DNA of 64,000 nucleotides from Deinococcus sp. AB2017081 (GCF_034440735.1 NZ_CP140098.1:1295501-1359500), one strand, 5' to 3'; counted from the stretch's first letter, positions 35,268 to 48,054 are shown. Notes: a model not told the origin generated them from the letters alone. Numbers and translations: made by a program.

Positions 35268-37286
35268 ATGTCCAGGTTCCCGATCCGCGCCGCGCATCTG
35301 ATCCGACGTTTCGTCCGGGGGTGGCTGCTGGCCCTGCTCCCGCTGCTCGCGCTCCAGTCGCAGGCCATGGCCGCGAAGATCGGCACCGTGACCTACACGG
35401 CTCCCACCGGCTGGGCGGTGAAGGCGCAGCCCGAGATGGTCACCTTCACCGCTCCCGGCGGCGCGGGCCAGGGCCTGATGCTCCTGATCCCGGATCAGAA
35501 GGTCAGCGGCGACCCGGAGGCGTGGTTCAGGACGGTCGTGCAGCAGCTCTCCAGCGACGGCCAGATCACCGATCAGAGCGAGATCCAGGCGGGGAGTGGT
35601 GCCGGCGCGTCCCTGCTCTCGGCCGCTGTGACCGTCCGGCTGTCACAGGGCACGCAGTACCGCTTCTACACGGCCCGTCTGACCGGATCGGGCAGCGCGT
35701 CGGTCTATGTGCTGGTGACGTCCAGCCTGAACGCGGTCGATGGCCTTCAGGACACTTACGTGGCACTGATCCGTTCGGCTGCCCCCGCGCAGGCTTCGGG
35801 CACGGCGGGTACCAGCACGCCCAGCAAGGGCACCGCCGCGACCTCTCCGCTGGGCGGTGCGAAGACCGCTCTGCCCGCCGTCAAACCCATGAACGCCGCG
35901 CAGTTCATCGCGGCTGGCGGCAATCCGGAGGTCGCCGTGATCCCGGACGAGTTCCGCTGCTATCAGGAAAAGCGCGGCAGCAGCGTGACCCCGGAACTGG
36001 CCGTGCAGATCCTGTCGGGCGGGAAGTACCGCACGGCCTACGGCTCGGGGACGTATACGGTGCGCAAGGACAGCAGCCTGATCAAGACCGACTGGACCGG
36101 TGGCCCGCTGGACGGGGCCTACGGCTACCTGAATATCGACGACTACGGCCAGACGCTCAGCATCAGCAATGTAGGCGAGAACGTGCTGGACGACAGTATC
36201 GATTTCGAGTGCTACCAGCGCGGCGCACGGGAGAACCGGCAGCTGCTGGACTTCAGACTCAAAACACCCGTACCCGCCGCGTACCCGTGCACGGCCACCG
36301 ACGGCAGCGGCAAGTCGGGCGGCACGCTGGAGATCCTCAAGGATGGGATGTACCGACTGGGCGGCCAGACCGGGCGCTACGCGGCCGACTTCCGCAGCGA
36401 CCAGAACGATGCCTGGAGTGACGTGACGTTCACGGGCGGCCCCCTGGACGACGCGAACGGCACCTACCAGGAGGACGAGGCCGGTGTGCGTACCCTCAGC
36501 GTCTACCGCCCGAAGATGGAGTGCCGGCTGGTCGTGAAGCCCACCCCCATTCCCCGCTATGGCAGCACGAAGGCCCCCACCCCCCCGAAGGGCAGCGGCG
36601 GCCTGAGCGGGGCCTACGCCGCGTGGTACCCCGATCCCCTGGCGGCCAGCGGCTACGGCACGTGCAGCGGCCTGTGCTGGGACGTGTACGTGTTCGACCG
36701 GAGCGGGTACGTGTACACCCAGGAGCCGGACGGCTCCATTGACGAGGCCAGCTGTACGCGCACCCACCCCAATGGCCTGCCGGTGTGCGAGGTCTACCGT
36801 GTCCAGGGCAGCCAGATCGTGATCGGAAAGGACAAGGCGGTGCCGCTGGTCAGGGTGGGCACCGGGCTGAAGATCGACGGCCGCACGTACGAGCCCCTGC
36901 TGAAGCTGGACGGGGCGAAGCTCGCCGGCAGCTATGAATCGAAGTCCTTCGTCGGGGGCGGCACGAGCACCGTCAGCGGGGGCTTCCAGACCACCCTGAA
37001 CTTCCTGCCGCAGGGCAGGTTCACCCGGGCGCGCAGCGGCGGCGTGTCCGCGACCACCACGGACACCGGCACGAACCTCGGGAACGTGACCGGCGGCGTG
37101 ACCGTGACCAGCGACCGGCGCAGCAGCGGCACGTATAAGGTGAGCGGCTACACGCTGGCGCTGACCTACGGCGACGGCCACACCGAGACGCTGTTCGCCT
37201 ATGCCCTGCCGGACAAGAACGGTAGGCCCGACCTGGAACTGCTGCGGCTGGGCGGTTCGACGTACACGCGCCAGGACGGGAAGTAG
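35268..37286 (+). CDS. Large exported protein with duplicated Cys-bounded modules
   Basis: 672 aa with a long signal peptide (to about residue 35, AMAA). Residues 36-170 form a first domain (TYTAPTGWAVKAQPEMVTF) like secreted-effector or lipid-binding folds. Two related modules follow (about 225-325 and 340-425), each with an F/Y-C start, a G(K/M)YR strand, a TGGPLD turn and an EC end. A third part contains paired Cys residues and a GSYESKSF lipocalin-like strand pattern. I do not recognise a named family. It is monocistronic, with promoter and terminator visible. Confidence 0.65.
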   Translation: MSRFPIRAAHLIRRFVRGWLLALLPLLALQSQAMAAKIGTVTYTAPTGWAVKAQPEMVTFTAPGGAGQGLMLLIPDQKVSGDPEAWFRTVVQQLSSDGQITDQSEIQAGSGAGASLLSAAVTVRLSQGTQYRFYTARLTGSGSASVYVLVTSSLNAVDGLQDTYVALIRSAAPAQASGTAGTSTPSKGTAATSPLGGAKTALPAVKPMNAAQFIAAGGNPEVAVIPDEFRCYQEKRGSSVTPELAVQILSGGKYRTAYGSGTYTVRKDSSLIKTDWTGGPLDGAYGYLNIDDYGQTLSISNVGENVLDDSIDFECYQRGARENRQLLDFRLKTPVPAAYPCTATDGSGKSGGTLEILKDGMYRLGGQTGRYAADFRSDQNDAWSDVTFTGGPLDDANGTYQEDEAGVRTLSVYRPKMECRLVVKPTPIPRYGSTKAPTPPKGSGGLSGAYAAWYPDPLAASGYGTCSGLCWDVYVFDRSGYVYTQEPDGSIDEASCTRTHPNGLPVCEVYRVQGSQIVIGKDKAVPLVRVGTGLKIDGRTYEPLLKLDGAKLAGSYESKSFVGGGTSTVSGGFQTTLNFLPQGRFTRARSGGVSATTTDTGTNLGNVTGGVTVTSDRRSSGTYKVSGYTLALTYGDGHTETLFAYALPDKNGRPDLELLRLGGSTYTRQDGK

Positions 37287-37309
37287 TCCGGAGAATCGGT
37301 CATAAAGCA

Positions 37310-37348
37310 GGGGAGCACCGGACGCTGCTGGTCTGGTGCTCCCCCTTT
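37310..37348 (+). terminator. Intrinsic terminator
   Basis: A GGGGAGCACC/GGTGCTCCCC stem with a 15-base loop is followed by CTTTT, 24 bases after the large exported protein gene. Confidence 0.7.
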
Positions 37349-37361
37349 TCCGTGCCGGGCG

Positions 37362-38687
37362 CTACCCGCGCACGTCCTCGTCGTCGAAGTACTCGAAGCG
37401 GTGGGCACCGATCTCCACCGTGTCGCCCTCGCGTGCGCCGGCCCGTTTCAGGGCGTTGTACAGGCCCTGACGCCGGAACACGCCACCCAGGTACTCCGAG
37501 GCGTCCTCCAGATAGCGGGAAAAGCGCGTGATGCGGGCCTCGAAGCCCCCGCCGTGGACGGCCCACACGCGCTCGGGCTGGCCGTCGCTCACGAGGCCCA
37601 CGCCGCGCGCCGCCGGGTCGATGCGGAACTCGATGCGCAGGGATTCCTCGACGACCGTGTCGGGCTCCAGTTCCAGCGCGTGGCGTTCCGTCCACAGCTC
37701 GAAGGCCGGCATCATCTGGAACAGCGTCTCGCGCAGGGCATCGAGCCCCTGCCCTTCCTTGGCGCTGGTCTTCAGCACCGGCAGCCCGAACTCGGCCAGT
37801 TCGTCCTCGACCATGCTGGCGATGTCCGCGTCGACCAGTTCCACCTTGTTCAGCGCGACCAGGGCCACGTTCTCCAGCAGCGTCGGATCGTAGGCCGACA
37901 GCTCGGCCTGGAGGGCCCGCAGCTCCTCCACGGGGTTGCGGGTCACGTCCAGCACGTACACCAGCAGGCGCGTGCGGGAAATATGCCGCAGGAACTCCAG
38001 GCCCAGGCCCTTGCCCTCGCTGGCCCCCTCGATGATCCCGGGGATGTCGGCCATCGTGAAGCGCTCGTCGCGGTTCTCGCGGGCCACCACGCCCAGGATG
38101 GGCGAGAGCGTGGTGAAGGGGTAGTCCGCGATCATGGGATTGGCCCGCGACAGCGCCGCCAGCAGCGAACTCTTCCCGGCGTTCGGGTAGCCGACCAGGC
38201 CCACGTCGGCGATGAGTCGCAGTTCCAGCCGCACGCGGCGCTTCTGGCCAGGCACACCCAGCTCGGCAAAGCGTGGAGCCTGTCGCGTGGAACTCGTAAA
38301 CGTGCTGTTGCCGCGTCCGCCTGCCCCGCCCCGCGCGATGATCTTTTCCTGCCCCACCGCGACCAGATCGGCCAGCACCCGGCCGCTGTCCTCGTCGAAG
38401 GCCGTGGTGCCCACCGGCACGTCGATAAACACGTCCTCGCCGTCTGCCCCCTGGCGCAATCTTCCCTCGCCGTACGCGCCGTTGGGGGCCTTGAACTTGC
38501 GGCGGCCCAGCAGCCGCTCCAGCGACTCCACGCCCTCGATCGCCCGCAGGATGATGTCGCCGCCCTTGCCGCCGTGCCCGCCGTCCGGGCCGCCCTTCTC
38601 CATGTACTTCGCCCGGTGGAAGCTCATGCTGCCGTCGCCGCCATTGCCGGCGTTCACCTCGATATTCAGTACGTCACGAAACGCCAT
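37362..38687 (-). CDS. obgE: Obg family GTPase
   Basis: 441 aa. The N-terminal Obg domain is glycine-rich ([27 protein letters not shown]). The G domain has G1 [12 protein letters not shown]3 DIPGIIEGA and G4 NKVELVD. A C-terminal OCT domain ends the chain. Obg acts in late 50S ribosome assembly and the stringent response. It lies downstream of rplU and rpmA, the conserved bacterial order, but has its own TAACAT box behind the rpmA terminator. Confidence 0.96.
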   Translation of the reverse strand: MAFRDVLNIEVNAGNGGDGSMSFHRAKYMEKGGPDGGHGGKGGDIILRAIEGVESLERLLGRRKFKAPNGAYGEGRLRQGADGEDVFIDVPVGTTAFDEDSGRVLADLVAVGQEKIIARGGAGGRGNSTFTSSTRQAPRFAELGVPGQKRRVRLELRLIADVGLVGYPNAGKSSLLAALSRANPMIADYPFTTLSPILGVVARENRDERFTMADIPGIIEGASEGKGLGLEFLRHISRTRLLVYVLDVTRNPVEELRALQAELSAYDPTLLENVALVALNKVELVDADIASMVEDELAEFGLPVLKTSAKEGQGLDALRETLFQMMPAFELWTERHALELEPDTVVEESLRIEFRIDPAARGVGLVSDGQPERVWAVHGGGFEARITRFSRYLEDASEYLGGVFRRQGLYNALKRAGAREGDTVEIGAHRFEYFDDEDVRG

Positions 38688-38713
38688 GGTTCTACCTCTG
38701 TGTTGTGCTGCTC

Positions 38714-38719
38714 ATGTTA
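38714..38719 (-). promoter_or_regulatory. -10 box of obgE
   Basis: TAACAT on the minus strand, 26 bases before ATG 38687. A GAGGT ribosome site stands between. Confidence 0.45.
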
Positions 38720-38757
38720 GATCTGCCGGAAAAGACCGCGTGGCCGGCGGGAAACAG

Positions 38758-38789
38758 AAAAAACGCCCTGCCCTTCTCGCGGGCAGGGC
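38758..38789 (-). terminator. Intrinsic terminator of rplU-rpmA
   Basis: A perfect 9-bp stem GCCCTGCCC/GGGCAGGGC with a 7-base loop, followed on the minus strand by six T residues. It separates rpmA from obgE. Confidence 0.85.
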
Positions 38790-38809
38790 CTGGGAACGGG
38801 CGTCCGGAC

Positions 38810-39085
38810 TCAGTCCGCCGCGAGGTCCGTAGCGGGCACTTCGACGCTGATGAAGCGGCCGGTGCGGCCACGGTTGGTGAACACGACCTTGCCGGCTTCC
38901 AGCGCGAACAGGGTGTGGTCACGGCCCATGCCGACGTTCGCGCCGGCCTTGAACTTCGTGCCGCGCTGACGCACCAGGATGTTGCCGGCCTTCACGACCT
39001 CGCCGCCGAACTTCTTGACGCCCAGCATCTTGGGCTGGCTGTCACGTCCGTTCTTGGAGGAACCTACGCCTTTCTTGTGTGCCAT
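38810..39085 (-). CDS. rpmA: 50S ribosomal protein L27
   Basis: 91 aa. The N-terminus [16 protein letters not shown] is typical, as is [19 protein letters not shown] in the core. L27 lies near the peptidyl-transferase centre of the large subunit. The gene follows rplU by 17 bases with GGGGAGG as the ribosome site, and is closed by a strong terminator. Confidence 0.97.
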   Translation of the reverse strand: MAHKKGVGSSKNGRDSQPKMLGVKKFGGEVVKAGNILVRQRGTKFKAGANVGMGRDHTLFALEAGKVVFTNRGRTGRFISVEVPATDLAAD

Positions 39086-39102
39086 CTGAGTTCAGCCTCC
39101 CC

Positions 39103-39405
39103 TTAACCCTTGATCCCGACGATCTTCAGGGTGGTGTAGTCCTGGCGGTGGCCGGTACGGCGGCGGTACTGCACGCCGCTCTTGTACTTGCGGATGTAGA
39201 TCTTGGGGCCACGGCCGTGCTGCACGACCTCGGCGTTCACGACGAAGTTGCCGACGGCGTCGCCGAACAGCGCCTGGTCACCGCCCACGAACAGGGGCTT
39301 GAGGTCGATCTTGTCGCCCGCCTCGCCCTGAAGGCTCTCGACGTGGATCACGTCGCCCTCGGAGACGCGGTACTGCTTTCCGCCGGTCTGGATGATTGCA
39401 AACAT
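39103..39405 (-). CDS. rplU: 50S ribosomal protein L21
   Basis: 100 aa from ATG 39405. [14 protein letters not shown] and the C-terminal [15 protein letters not shown] are diagnostic of L21, which binds 23S rRNA. The frame extends upstream without a stop but only L21 residues match the family. It is the first gene of the rplU-rpmA unit. Two -10 boxes at 39508-39513 and 39745-39750 suggest leaders of about 0.1 and 0.33 kb. Confidence 0.97.
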   Translation of the reverse strand: MFAIIQTGGKQYRVSEGDVIHVESLQGEAGDKIDLKPLFVGGDQALFGDAVGNFVVNAEVVQHGRGPKIYIRKYKSGVQYRRRTGHRQDYTTLKIVGIKG

Positions 39406-39820
39406 GGGTCTCTCCTGCCTTGCCACGCTCCGGAACGCTGCCAGGAGACGTAAGCCACTGAACTTCACTGCCGAAGCCCGCCGCTCGGGGCGGGTCACCA
39501 AACAGGGACTGTAGCACATCCGGGCGGCGCGGGGATGACACGGGAACACACCCGGGGCCGGAGGGAGAAACCGGACGGGCAGGGCAGTCGGCACGCACCC
39601 CGCGGAAGGGGTGGAAGGTATGCCTGATGCGTGTTCCCGTCTGTGTGGACGTGTCCTCGCGGTACACGTGGGCTCGCCGGGGCGAGTCTGGTTTCGTTGA
39701 CCTCCGGGCGGCCCGTCCTGGCTGGGGAGCCGCTGCAAGGATCGAGTGTAGCAGGCTCCGGTACGCGGGGCCAGAGCCAGGCGGAACCCCGACCATCCAG
39801 CCCGCGTATCCACCCGCGTG
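39406..39820. promoter_or_regulatory. Upstream region of rplU, with two possible promoters
   Basis: No gene is supported in these 415 bases. On the minus strand TGCTACAGT (-10 at 39508-39513) and TGCTACACT (-10 at 39745-39750) are extended -10 boxes. The distal one would give a ~330-base leader before rplU, enough for a structured autoregulatory element. No -35 of good quality is seen for either. Confidence 0.45.
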
Positions 39821-40195
39821 ATGCTGTCTCCTGTCCTGGCCCGCCTTCGTCCCATCTGGCGCGACGCGCTGGCGCTGCTGTACGCGATCCGCGACCGGCG
39901 CACGCCGGACCGGGCGCGGTGGCTGGCGGCGGGAGCGCTGCTGTACGCCCTGAGTCCTGTGGATCTGCTGCCCGACGCGGTGCCCCTGCTGGGCCTGGGC
40001 GACGACCTGGTGCTGGTGCCGGCGCTGCTGGCCTACGCGGCGCGGGGGCTGCCCGCCCCGGTGCTGGCGGATGCCCGGGCCCGCTCGGCGCGGCTGCAAC
40101 GGCAGGTACCGTGGCTGCTGCCGGCGCTGGTCGCGCTCCTGGTGGTGGGGGCCGTGCTGGCCGTGTGGGGCCTGCTGCGGCTGGTCACCGGCTGA
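39821..40195 (+). CDS. DUF1232 (YkvA-like) membrane protein
   Basis: 124 aa from ATG 39821 (GTG 39818 also possible). The conserved DUF1232 core reads [23 protein letters not shown], broken here as [16 protein letters not shown] then [10 protein letters not shown]. Two hydrophobic segments, one central and one at the C-terminus ([20 protein letters not shown]), place it in the membrane. The function of the family is unknown. It stands alone. Confidence 0.82.
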   Translation: MLSPVLARLRPIWRDALALLYAIRDRRTPDRARWLAAGALLYALSPVDLLPDAVPLLGLGDDLVLVPALLAYAARGLPAPVLADARARSARLQRQVPWLLPALVALLVVGAVLAVWGLLRLVTG

Positions 40196-40263
40196 GGCAG
40201 GCCGGTTCACAGGCGCAGTTCACAGGGCACGCCACGTCACTCTGGAACCCGGCCCGCAGGCGC

Positions 40264-40269
40264 TATCCT
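40264..40269 (+). promoter_or_regulatory. -10 box of the TPR gene
   Basis: TATCCT ends eight bases before ATG 40278. GGGGAAGA in between might act as a weak ribosome site. Confidence 0.45.
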
Positions 40270-40277
40270 GGGGAAGA

Positions 40278-41690
40278 ATGATTGACGCGGCCACCACCTG
40301 GCACCAGGCCTCTGCGGCGCTCGCCAGGAGCGAGTACGACACGGCCTTCGACGTGCTGGAGCACGCCATGAACGAGGCCAGCCGGGACGTCCGTGCCCGG
40401 CTGGCCCTGTACGTGGGCAGTATGCACACCCTGTACGGCGACGCCGCCACCGACCCCCTGGGTGCGGCGTTGCAGGAAGCCCGCACCCTGAATCCCGCCC
40501 TGCGCAGCGATCCGCTGTACCAGGCGCTCTCGGCCGAACTGGACGCGCGCACCCGTGGCCCGGACGCGGCGGCCCCGCCCGCCTCGGCCGTGGCGGCGGC
40601 CGATCCCCTGGCGCGGTATCACGCCCTGTGTGCGCTGGCGCTGTCCGACCGGCACCAGGAGGCGCTGGACGTGGATCTGCCCAGCACCGAACTCCCGGAG
40701 CACCTGCGCTGGCGGCTGCGGTCGTGGCAGGCCGACGCGCAGGAGCAGCTGGGGCATACCTCTGACGCCGTGCTGCTGTACGCCGAGGCGGCCCATCTGG
40801 CCCAGGGCGTCGACCGGGCCACCATGCTCCAGGAACAGGCGGCGCTGCTGATCCAGCAGGGGCAGCCCGCGAATGCCAAGACGGTGCTGGATCAGGCCCG
40901 GCCCCTGTACCCGGTCCAGCCCGGCGAGGACGAGGCCCTGGGACTGGCGACGTGGCACTACCTGCGGGCCCAGGCCCAGCTGAATCTGGGCCAGCCCGAC
41001 GCGGCGCTCGACATGATCCGCGAGGCCGACCGCCTGGAACGCGAGCACGGCGATCCCAGCTACGGCGTCTCGCTGGTGCGTGGCCAGATCCTGACGCAGC
41101 TGGGCCGCCAGGAGGAGGCGCTGGAGGCCTTCAGCGCGGCCCTGGCCCTGGCCGGCGACACCGACCGGCCCTACGCGAACCATGAACTCGGCGTGGCGCT
41201 GCTGGATCTCGACCGCCCCGTGGAGGCCCGCGAGCGCCTGGAGAGCGTGCTGGGCGAGCCCGAGTACCCCTACCACCCCGAGGTGCTGGCCGATATTGCG
41301 GAATGCGATTACCGCCTGGGCCGCCTTCAGGAGGCCCAGCTGGAAGCCGAACAGGCGCTGGCACAGGGCGCGGTCGTGCCCGCCAGTCTGGTGCTGGGCA
41401 GTGTCGCCATGGATTATTTCCAGCTGGACGACGCCCTGGAGCATTACGAGCGCGTGATCCGGGAGGCCGCGCCGGACAGCCGCGACTGGGTCACCGGCCA
41501 CCAGATGGCCGCCGACGTGATGGCCCAGCAGGGCTTTCCGAATCCGGCGGCGGCGTACGCCCACGCCCAGCAGGCCCTGGCGAGCACCCCCGAGAGCGAC
41601 GACTGGCACGTGACGTTGCAGGATCACCTGCGCAAGGCCGAGGCGATGATGGAGCAGGGCGGCGCGTCGGGCGGCCGCATGCTGAACTGA
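40278..41690 (+). CDS. Tetratricopeptide-repeat protein
   Basis: 470 aa, cytosolic, with no signal peptide. Most of the chain is TPR-like helix pairs: [59 protein letters not shown] and others. The Ala, Gly and Pro positions fit the 34-residue TPR pattern. Such scaffolds bind partner proteins; none can be named. The gene ends two bases before the MFS start, so they are co-transcribed. Confidence 0.82.
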   Translation: MIDAATTWHQASAALARSEYDTAFDVLEHAMNEASRDVRARLALYVGSMHTLYGDAATDPLGAALQEARTLNPALRSDPLYQALSAELDARTRGPDAAAPPASAVAAADPLARYHALCALALSDRHQEALDVDLPSTELPEHLRWRLRSWQADAQEQLGHTSDAVLLYAEAAHLAQGVDRATMLQEQAALLIQQGQPANAKTVLDQARPLYPVQPGEDEALGLATWHYLRAQAQLNLGQPDAALDMIREADRLEREHGDPSYGVSLVRGQILTQLGRQEEALEAFSAALALAGDTDRPYANHELGVALLDLDRPVEARERLESVLGEPEYPYHPEVLADIAECDYRLGRLQEAQLEAEQALAQGAVVPASLVLGSVAMDYFQLDDALEHYERVIREAAPDSRDWVTGHQMAADVMAQQGFPNPAAAYAHAQQALASTPESDDWHVTLQDHLRKAEAMMEQGGASGGRMLN

Positions 41691-41692
41691 CC

Positions 41693-42862
41693 GTGCCCCC
41701 GCGCGAACCGGCGTCCGCCGTGGGGGCGCTGCTGGACATGCTGGCCCTGTCCCTGGGCGGCGCCGTGGCGCTGGGCTTCGCCCGCTTCGCTTATGCGCTG
41801 CTGCTGCCGGTCATGCGCTCGGATCTGGGCTGGTCGTTCACGCTGTCCGGGGCCATGAATGCCTCGAACGCCCTGGGGTACCTGCTGGGGGCCGTGGCAG
41901 CCACCGCTCTGGCGGGCCGGCTGGGCCTGAAGCGCGTGTTCACCGGCGGCCTGCTTCTGACGGCCGTGTCGCTGCTGCTGTGTGCGCTGACGGCCCACAG
42001 CGGGGCGCTCCTGACCCTGCGGTTGCTGGCCGGCGTGGGCGGGGCGCTGGTGTTCGTCAGCGGGGGCGGGCTGGCGGCGCTGGCGGCCCGGAGCCATCCG
42101 GAGCGCAGCGCCCTGCTGCTCGGCGTGTTCTACGGCGGCAGCGGCATCGGGATCATGCTCTCGGCGCTGCTGCTGCCGCCGATGCTGGCCGGGGGCTGGC
42201 GCGGCGCATGGGTGGGTCTGGGCGCCGCGTCGCTGGCGTGTCTGCTGCTCACGCTGCGGCCGCTGAGCCGCTTCCCAGATCGGGGAACCAGTGGCGCCGC
42301 CGGTCAGGCCACGGCGCCGCTCCAACCGCTGGCGTGGACGCTGGCCGCGTACACCTGCTTCGGCGTCGGGTACATCGCGTACATGACCTTCATCGTCGCG
42401 TTCCTGCGGGCCAGCGGGGCGGGTGCGCTGGTCACGCCGTTCTGGGCGGTGCTGGGGGCGGCGGTCGTCGTGAGTCCGGTGGTGTGGCGATCCCTGGCCA
42501 CCCATGCCCCCGGTGCCCGCGCCATGGCCGTGCAGATGCTCACCCTGGCGACCGGCGCGGCCCTGCCGCTGCTGAGCATCCACCCCATGATCCTGTTCAC
42601 GTCGGGCATCCTGTTCGGCGTGAGTTTCCTGGCCGTCGTGACCTTCACGACGATCATCACGCGCCGGGTGCTGCCGGAGCAGGGGTGGGCGCGGGGCATC
42701 GCGGCGTTCACGGTGCTGTTCGCCGCCGGGCAGGTCATGGGGCCGCTGCTGACCGGCGCTCTGGCCGACACGGCCGGCGGCCTGCGCCTGGGGCTGGGCG
42801 TCAGCGCCGCCGTGCTGCTGCTGGGGGCCGCGCTGGCCCTGCGGCAGCCCGCGCAGGCGTAG
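41693..42862 (+). CDS. MFS transporter (YbfB/YjiJ-like)
   Basis: 389 aa from GTG 41693, two bases after the TPR stop; later starts (GTG 41720, ATG 41738) are possible. About twelve membrane helices. The first helix ALGFARFAYALLLPVMRSDL is characteristic of the YbfB/YjiJ branch of the major facilitator superfamily, and GRLGLKRVF is the usual cytoplasmic loop after helix 2. The substrate is unknown. Confidence 0.85.
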   Translation: MPPREPASAVGALLDMLALSLGGAVALGFARFAYALLLPVMRSDLGWSFTLSGAMNASNALGYLLGAVAATALAGRLGLKRVFTGGLLLTAVSLLLCALTAHSGALLTLRLLAGVGGALVFVSGGGLAALAARSHPERSALLLGVFYGGSGIGIMLSALLLPPMLAGGWRGAWVGLGAASLACLLLTLRPLSRFPDRGTSGAAGQATAPLQPLAWTLAAYTCFGVGYIAYMTFIVAFLRASGAGALVTPFWAVLGAAVVVSPVVWRSLATHAPGARAMAVQMLTLATGAALPLLSIHPMILFTSGILFGVSFLAVVTFTTIITRRVLPEQGWARGIAAFTVLFAAGQVMGPLLTGALADTAGGLRLGLGVSAAVLLLGAALALRQPAQA

Positions 42863-42882
42863 CCCGGCACATGACAGAGAGG

Positions 42883-42907
42883 CGGCCGGGACGCGAATCC
42901 CCGGCCG
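42883..42907. terminator. Bidirectional terminator-like hairpin
   Basis: CGGCCGGG/CCCGGCCG stem with a 9-base loop between convergent genes. TTCTGTT follows on the plus strand. Confidence 0.6.
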
Positions 42908-42923
42908 TTCTGTTCCGCCCTGC

Positions 42924-44711
42924 TCAGCGCAGGACGTTGTACACGGTGGCGCTGCCGGGCTTGCCCAGCACGCCGGAGCCGACCAGCAGCTGCCGGCTGG
43001 TGCTCGACCACACCAGCAGGTCGGTCGTCGAGTTCAGTGGGCCGCCCGAGGTCAGCAGCGCACCGCTGACCGTGTCGTAGATCCGCAGCGCCGCCCCCTC
43101 GCCGTAGGTCAGGACGGCCAGCAGCTTGCCGTCCGGGCTGAAGCGCATCGACTGCACGCCGTCGGGCACGGGCAGCGACCGGTACGGGGTGGTCGCGCCG
43201 GGGCGGATCAGTGCAATGCTCTCCTCGTCGTCCTCGGTGGTGTACCCCACGGCCAGGGTGCCGCTCGGTGTGGCCTGGAGCGTGGTCGCCCCGACCCCAC
43301 CGGGCAGGCGGAAGGCGGTGGTCAGGCGTCCGGTGGCCACGTCGTAGCGCATGGTGTGGCCCTCGTGCGGCACGATCAGCACGGCGCGGCCATCCGGGGT
43401 GGGGATCGCCGCGTGGATGTCCTCCATGTCCAGCTCGTCCGAGCTGACACTGCTCAGCACCCTGCCGGTGCGGGCGCTGAGCACGGCCAGTCCGTAGTAG
43501 CCGCTGGCAACCGCCACGGTGCCGTCGGGCGTGGCGGCGATGGTGTCGTACTCGGCATCCTCGTCCAGGGTGGCCAGCGACCGGATGCGGCCGTTCTCGG
43601 TCACGCGCACCGTCAGGCCGTTCAGCGTCCACACGCGGCCCCCGCTGGCCGCGAGATCCAGCAGGTCGTCCAGCGGCCCGACGTTCAGCCGGGCACCGTC
43701 CTGCACGGCACGCAGGTCGTTCACCCCCGCGTAGAACTTCCCGTCGGGCAGGAAGGCCCCCAGCCATGTGTTCGAGGACACCAGCACGGTGCGGTTCTGC
43801 TCGGTGCGCGTGGCCGGATTGAAGCGGGCCACGCCGCGCCCCAGCGCCAGATACGTGCCGTTCAGTCCCCGCGCCACGCCCCCGCTGGACGGCACGCTGA
43901 AGCGCTCGCCCACCGTCTCGCCGGTCAGCGCGTCGTAGGTCTGGCCACGCACGCCGCCCACGTACACGAAGCGGTCGTTCCCGGTGAAGTACACGCTGCT
44001 CGTGGCCGTGCCCAGGTCGCTGCCGTCCTCGATGTCGGTGGCGTCCTCGCCGGCGCGCAGGATGAAGGCCTCGTTGCCCGTGCGGACGACCACGGCCTGC
44101 CCGTCGGGGCTGAAGGTGGCCCCCAGGCCGTCGGTGTCGTCCGACAGGGTCGCCTCGGCCAGCACCTCGCCGTCCGACAGGCGGACGAGCTGCGCGATGT
44201 CCGCGTTCATCAGCACGGCCTGTGTGCCGTCCGGAGAGGCGGCGAAATACTCCCAGGTGGTGCCCACGTCCAGCGCCTCGAAGCGCTCCGGGCCGGCCGT
44301 CAGGGTATTGCGCAGCAGGGCGCCGTCGTACACGACCAGCAGGTTGCCGGCCTCGTCGAACCCCACGTTGTCGGCGTAGATCAGCCCACGGCCGAGCTCG
44401 GCGCCGGTGGCGAGATCCCACACCGCCCAGCGATCCCGCGTCATGGCGGCCACCCGGGTGCCCTGGGGGCTGACCGCGAGGGCGCGCACTGACCCCTGCA
44501 GGGTGTGCCACGCCCGCTGCACCTTCAGGTCAGGCCCGAGCACCATCACGGCATTGTCGGCCGACACGACCCAGCGGCCACCCGTGAGCGGCCACGCGGC
44601 GTCCGTGTCGGCCCCCGGCACGGTGACCACGCGGGCCGGCTGGAGGGTCAGGGCAGAGGCCACGCCAGACACGGCGAGCGATCCGGCGAGCATCAGCGTC
44701 AACAGTCTCAT
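42924..44711 (-). CDS. Exported WD40/YVTN-like beta-propeller protein
   Basis: 595 aa from ATG 44711; GTG 44717 lies inside the -10 spacer and is less likely. After a signal peptide (to about residue 20) the chain is a series of WD40-like strands: VRALAVSPQGTRVAAMTRD, RWAVWDLATGAELG, GATFSPDGQAVVV and MRFSPDGKLLAVLTYG. Ten or more blades could form two propellers. Propellers of this type are binding platforms. It is a single gene with a clear leaderless-type -10 box. Confidence 0.82.
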   Translation of the reverse strand: MRLLTLMLAGSLAVSGVASALTLQPARVVTVPGADTDAAWPLTGGRWVVSADNAVMVLGPDLKVQRAWHTLQGSVRALAVSPQGTRVAAMTRDRWAVWDLATGAELGRGLIYADNVGFDEAGNLLVVYDGALLRNTLTAGPERFEALDVGTTWEYFAASPDGTQAVLMNADIAQLVRLSDGEVLAEATLSDDTDGLGATFSPDGQAVVVRTGNEAFILRAGEDATDIEDGSDLGTATSSVYFTGNDRFVYVGGVRGQTYDALTGETVGERFSVPSSGGVARGLNGTYLALGRGVARFNPATRTEQNRTVLVSSNTWLGAFLPDGKFYAGVNDLRAVQDGARLNVGPLDDLLDLAASGGRVWTLNGLTVRVTENGRIRSLATLDEDAEYDTIAATPDGTVAVASGYYGLAVLSARTGRVLSSVSSDELDMEDIHAAIPTPDGRAVLIVPHEGHTMRYDVATGRLTTAFRLPGGVGATTLQATPSGTLAVGYTTEDDEESIALIRPGATTPYRSLPVPDGVQSMRFSPDGKLLAVLTYGEGAALRIYDTVSGALLTSGGPLNSTTDLLVWSSTSRQLLVGSGVLGKPGSATVYNVLR

Positions 44712-44717
44712 GAACAC

Positions 44718-44723
44718 ACTCTA
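44718..44723 (-). promoter_or_regulatory. -10 box of the beta-propeller gene
   Basis: TAGAGT on the minus strand, six bases before ATG 44711, with no ribosome site. Confidence 0.5.
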
Positions 44724-44786
44724 AACGCGCGGCACGCAGGACGCCGCCCGAATGCGCGGACGGCGTCGGGGTCGGTGCCGCAGACC

Positions 44787-47225
<2,439 letters not shown>

Positions 47226-47232
47226 ACCCTTC

Positions 47233-47238
47233 AGGATA
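47233..47238 (-). promoter_or_regulatory. -10 box of glnS
   Basis: TATCCT on the minus strand ends seven bases before ATG 47225. GAAGGG in the spacer may be incidental. Confidence 0.5.
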
Positions 47239-47292
47239 GCCGCGCCGCGCGGACTGTGCCGGAACCGGCCTATCAATCGTGGCGGACGGGCC

Positions 47293-47961
47293 TCAGGGCA
47301 GCCGGGCCAGCGCCGCGCGGGCCACGGCCTGGAGGTCGCGTTCCTGGGCACCGTCCGGGCTCAGGGCGAGGGCCTGCCGGAAGGTGCTGCGTGCCCACGC
47401 GTCATCGCGCAGATCCACGGCGACCAGACCGACCTGCACCAGCACGCGCACGCTGTCCGGGGCCTGGGCCTGGGCGTGGGCAGCCAGGGTGCGGGCCGTG
47501 TCCGGACGGCCACCGCCGATCACGCCGGCCTTCACCCACGCCCCCGAGTGCCATCGGGCCAGCGCTGCCCTGGCCTCGGTGAGGCCTGGATTCAGGATCA
47601 GGCTGCGCTCGTACTCGTCGCGGCACGCCCTGGACAGCTGGTAGGCCCCCAGCGTGAAGCCGCCCCGCGCGGCCTGCGAGCACAGTGCTGTGCCCAGCGT
47701 CAGGTGGGCGCGGGCATCGTCTGGGGCCGTGCGGATGGCGGCCCGTCCGGCCGTGACAGCCCGCTCCAGCCACACCTGCGGATCGGCCGCGTGATACAGC
47801 GCCTCGGCCAGGGCGGCGTCGCTGGCGGCCAGATCGCTTCCGGCGGCGTGGGCGGCGTCGTATGCCTGGGCGTACTGCCCGGCGGCCAGCAGGGTTGCGG
47901 CGGGCATGACCCCGGCAGCCGTAGAGGTCAGCAGGGCACCCAGCAGGAGCAGAACGCGCAC
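47293..47961 (-). CDS. Exported TPR-like protein
   Basis: 222 aa from GTG 47961. A signal peptide ([14 protein letters not shown]) is followed by TPR-like helices: [50 protein letters not shown]. Two Cys residues (about 94 and 108) may pair. It is 67 bases upstream of glnS, which has its own promoter, so functional linkage is weak. It may act as an envelope scaffold. Confidence 0.68.
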   Translation of the reverse strand: MRVLLLLGALLTSTAAGVMPAATLLAAGQYAQAYDAAHAAGSDLAASDAALAEALYHAADPQVWLERAVTAGRAAIRTAPDDARAHLTLGTALCSQAARGGFTLGAYQLSRACRDEYERSLILNPGLTEARAALARWHSGAWVKAGVIGGGRPDTARTLAAHAQAQAPDSVRVLVQVGLVAVDLRDDAWARSTFRQALALSPDGAQERDLQAVARAALARLP

Positions 47962-48054
47962 GGGTCAGTGTGGCAGCCACACATGAAGGTTGTCTCAAGA
48001 CAGGAGCTGGCCGGGACACACGCCGCGACCAGCTCCGGGGAACCCTGCCGGCAG

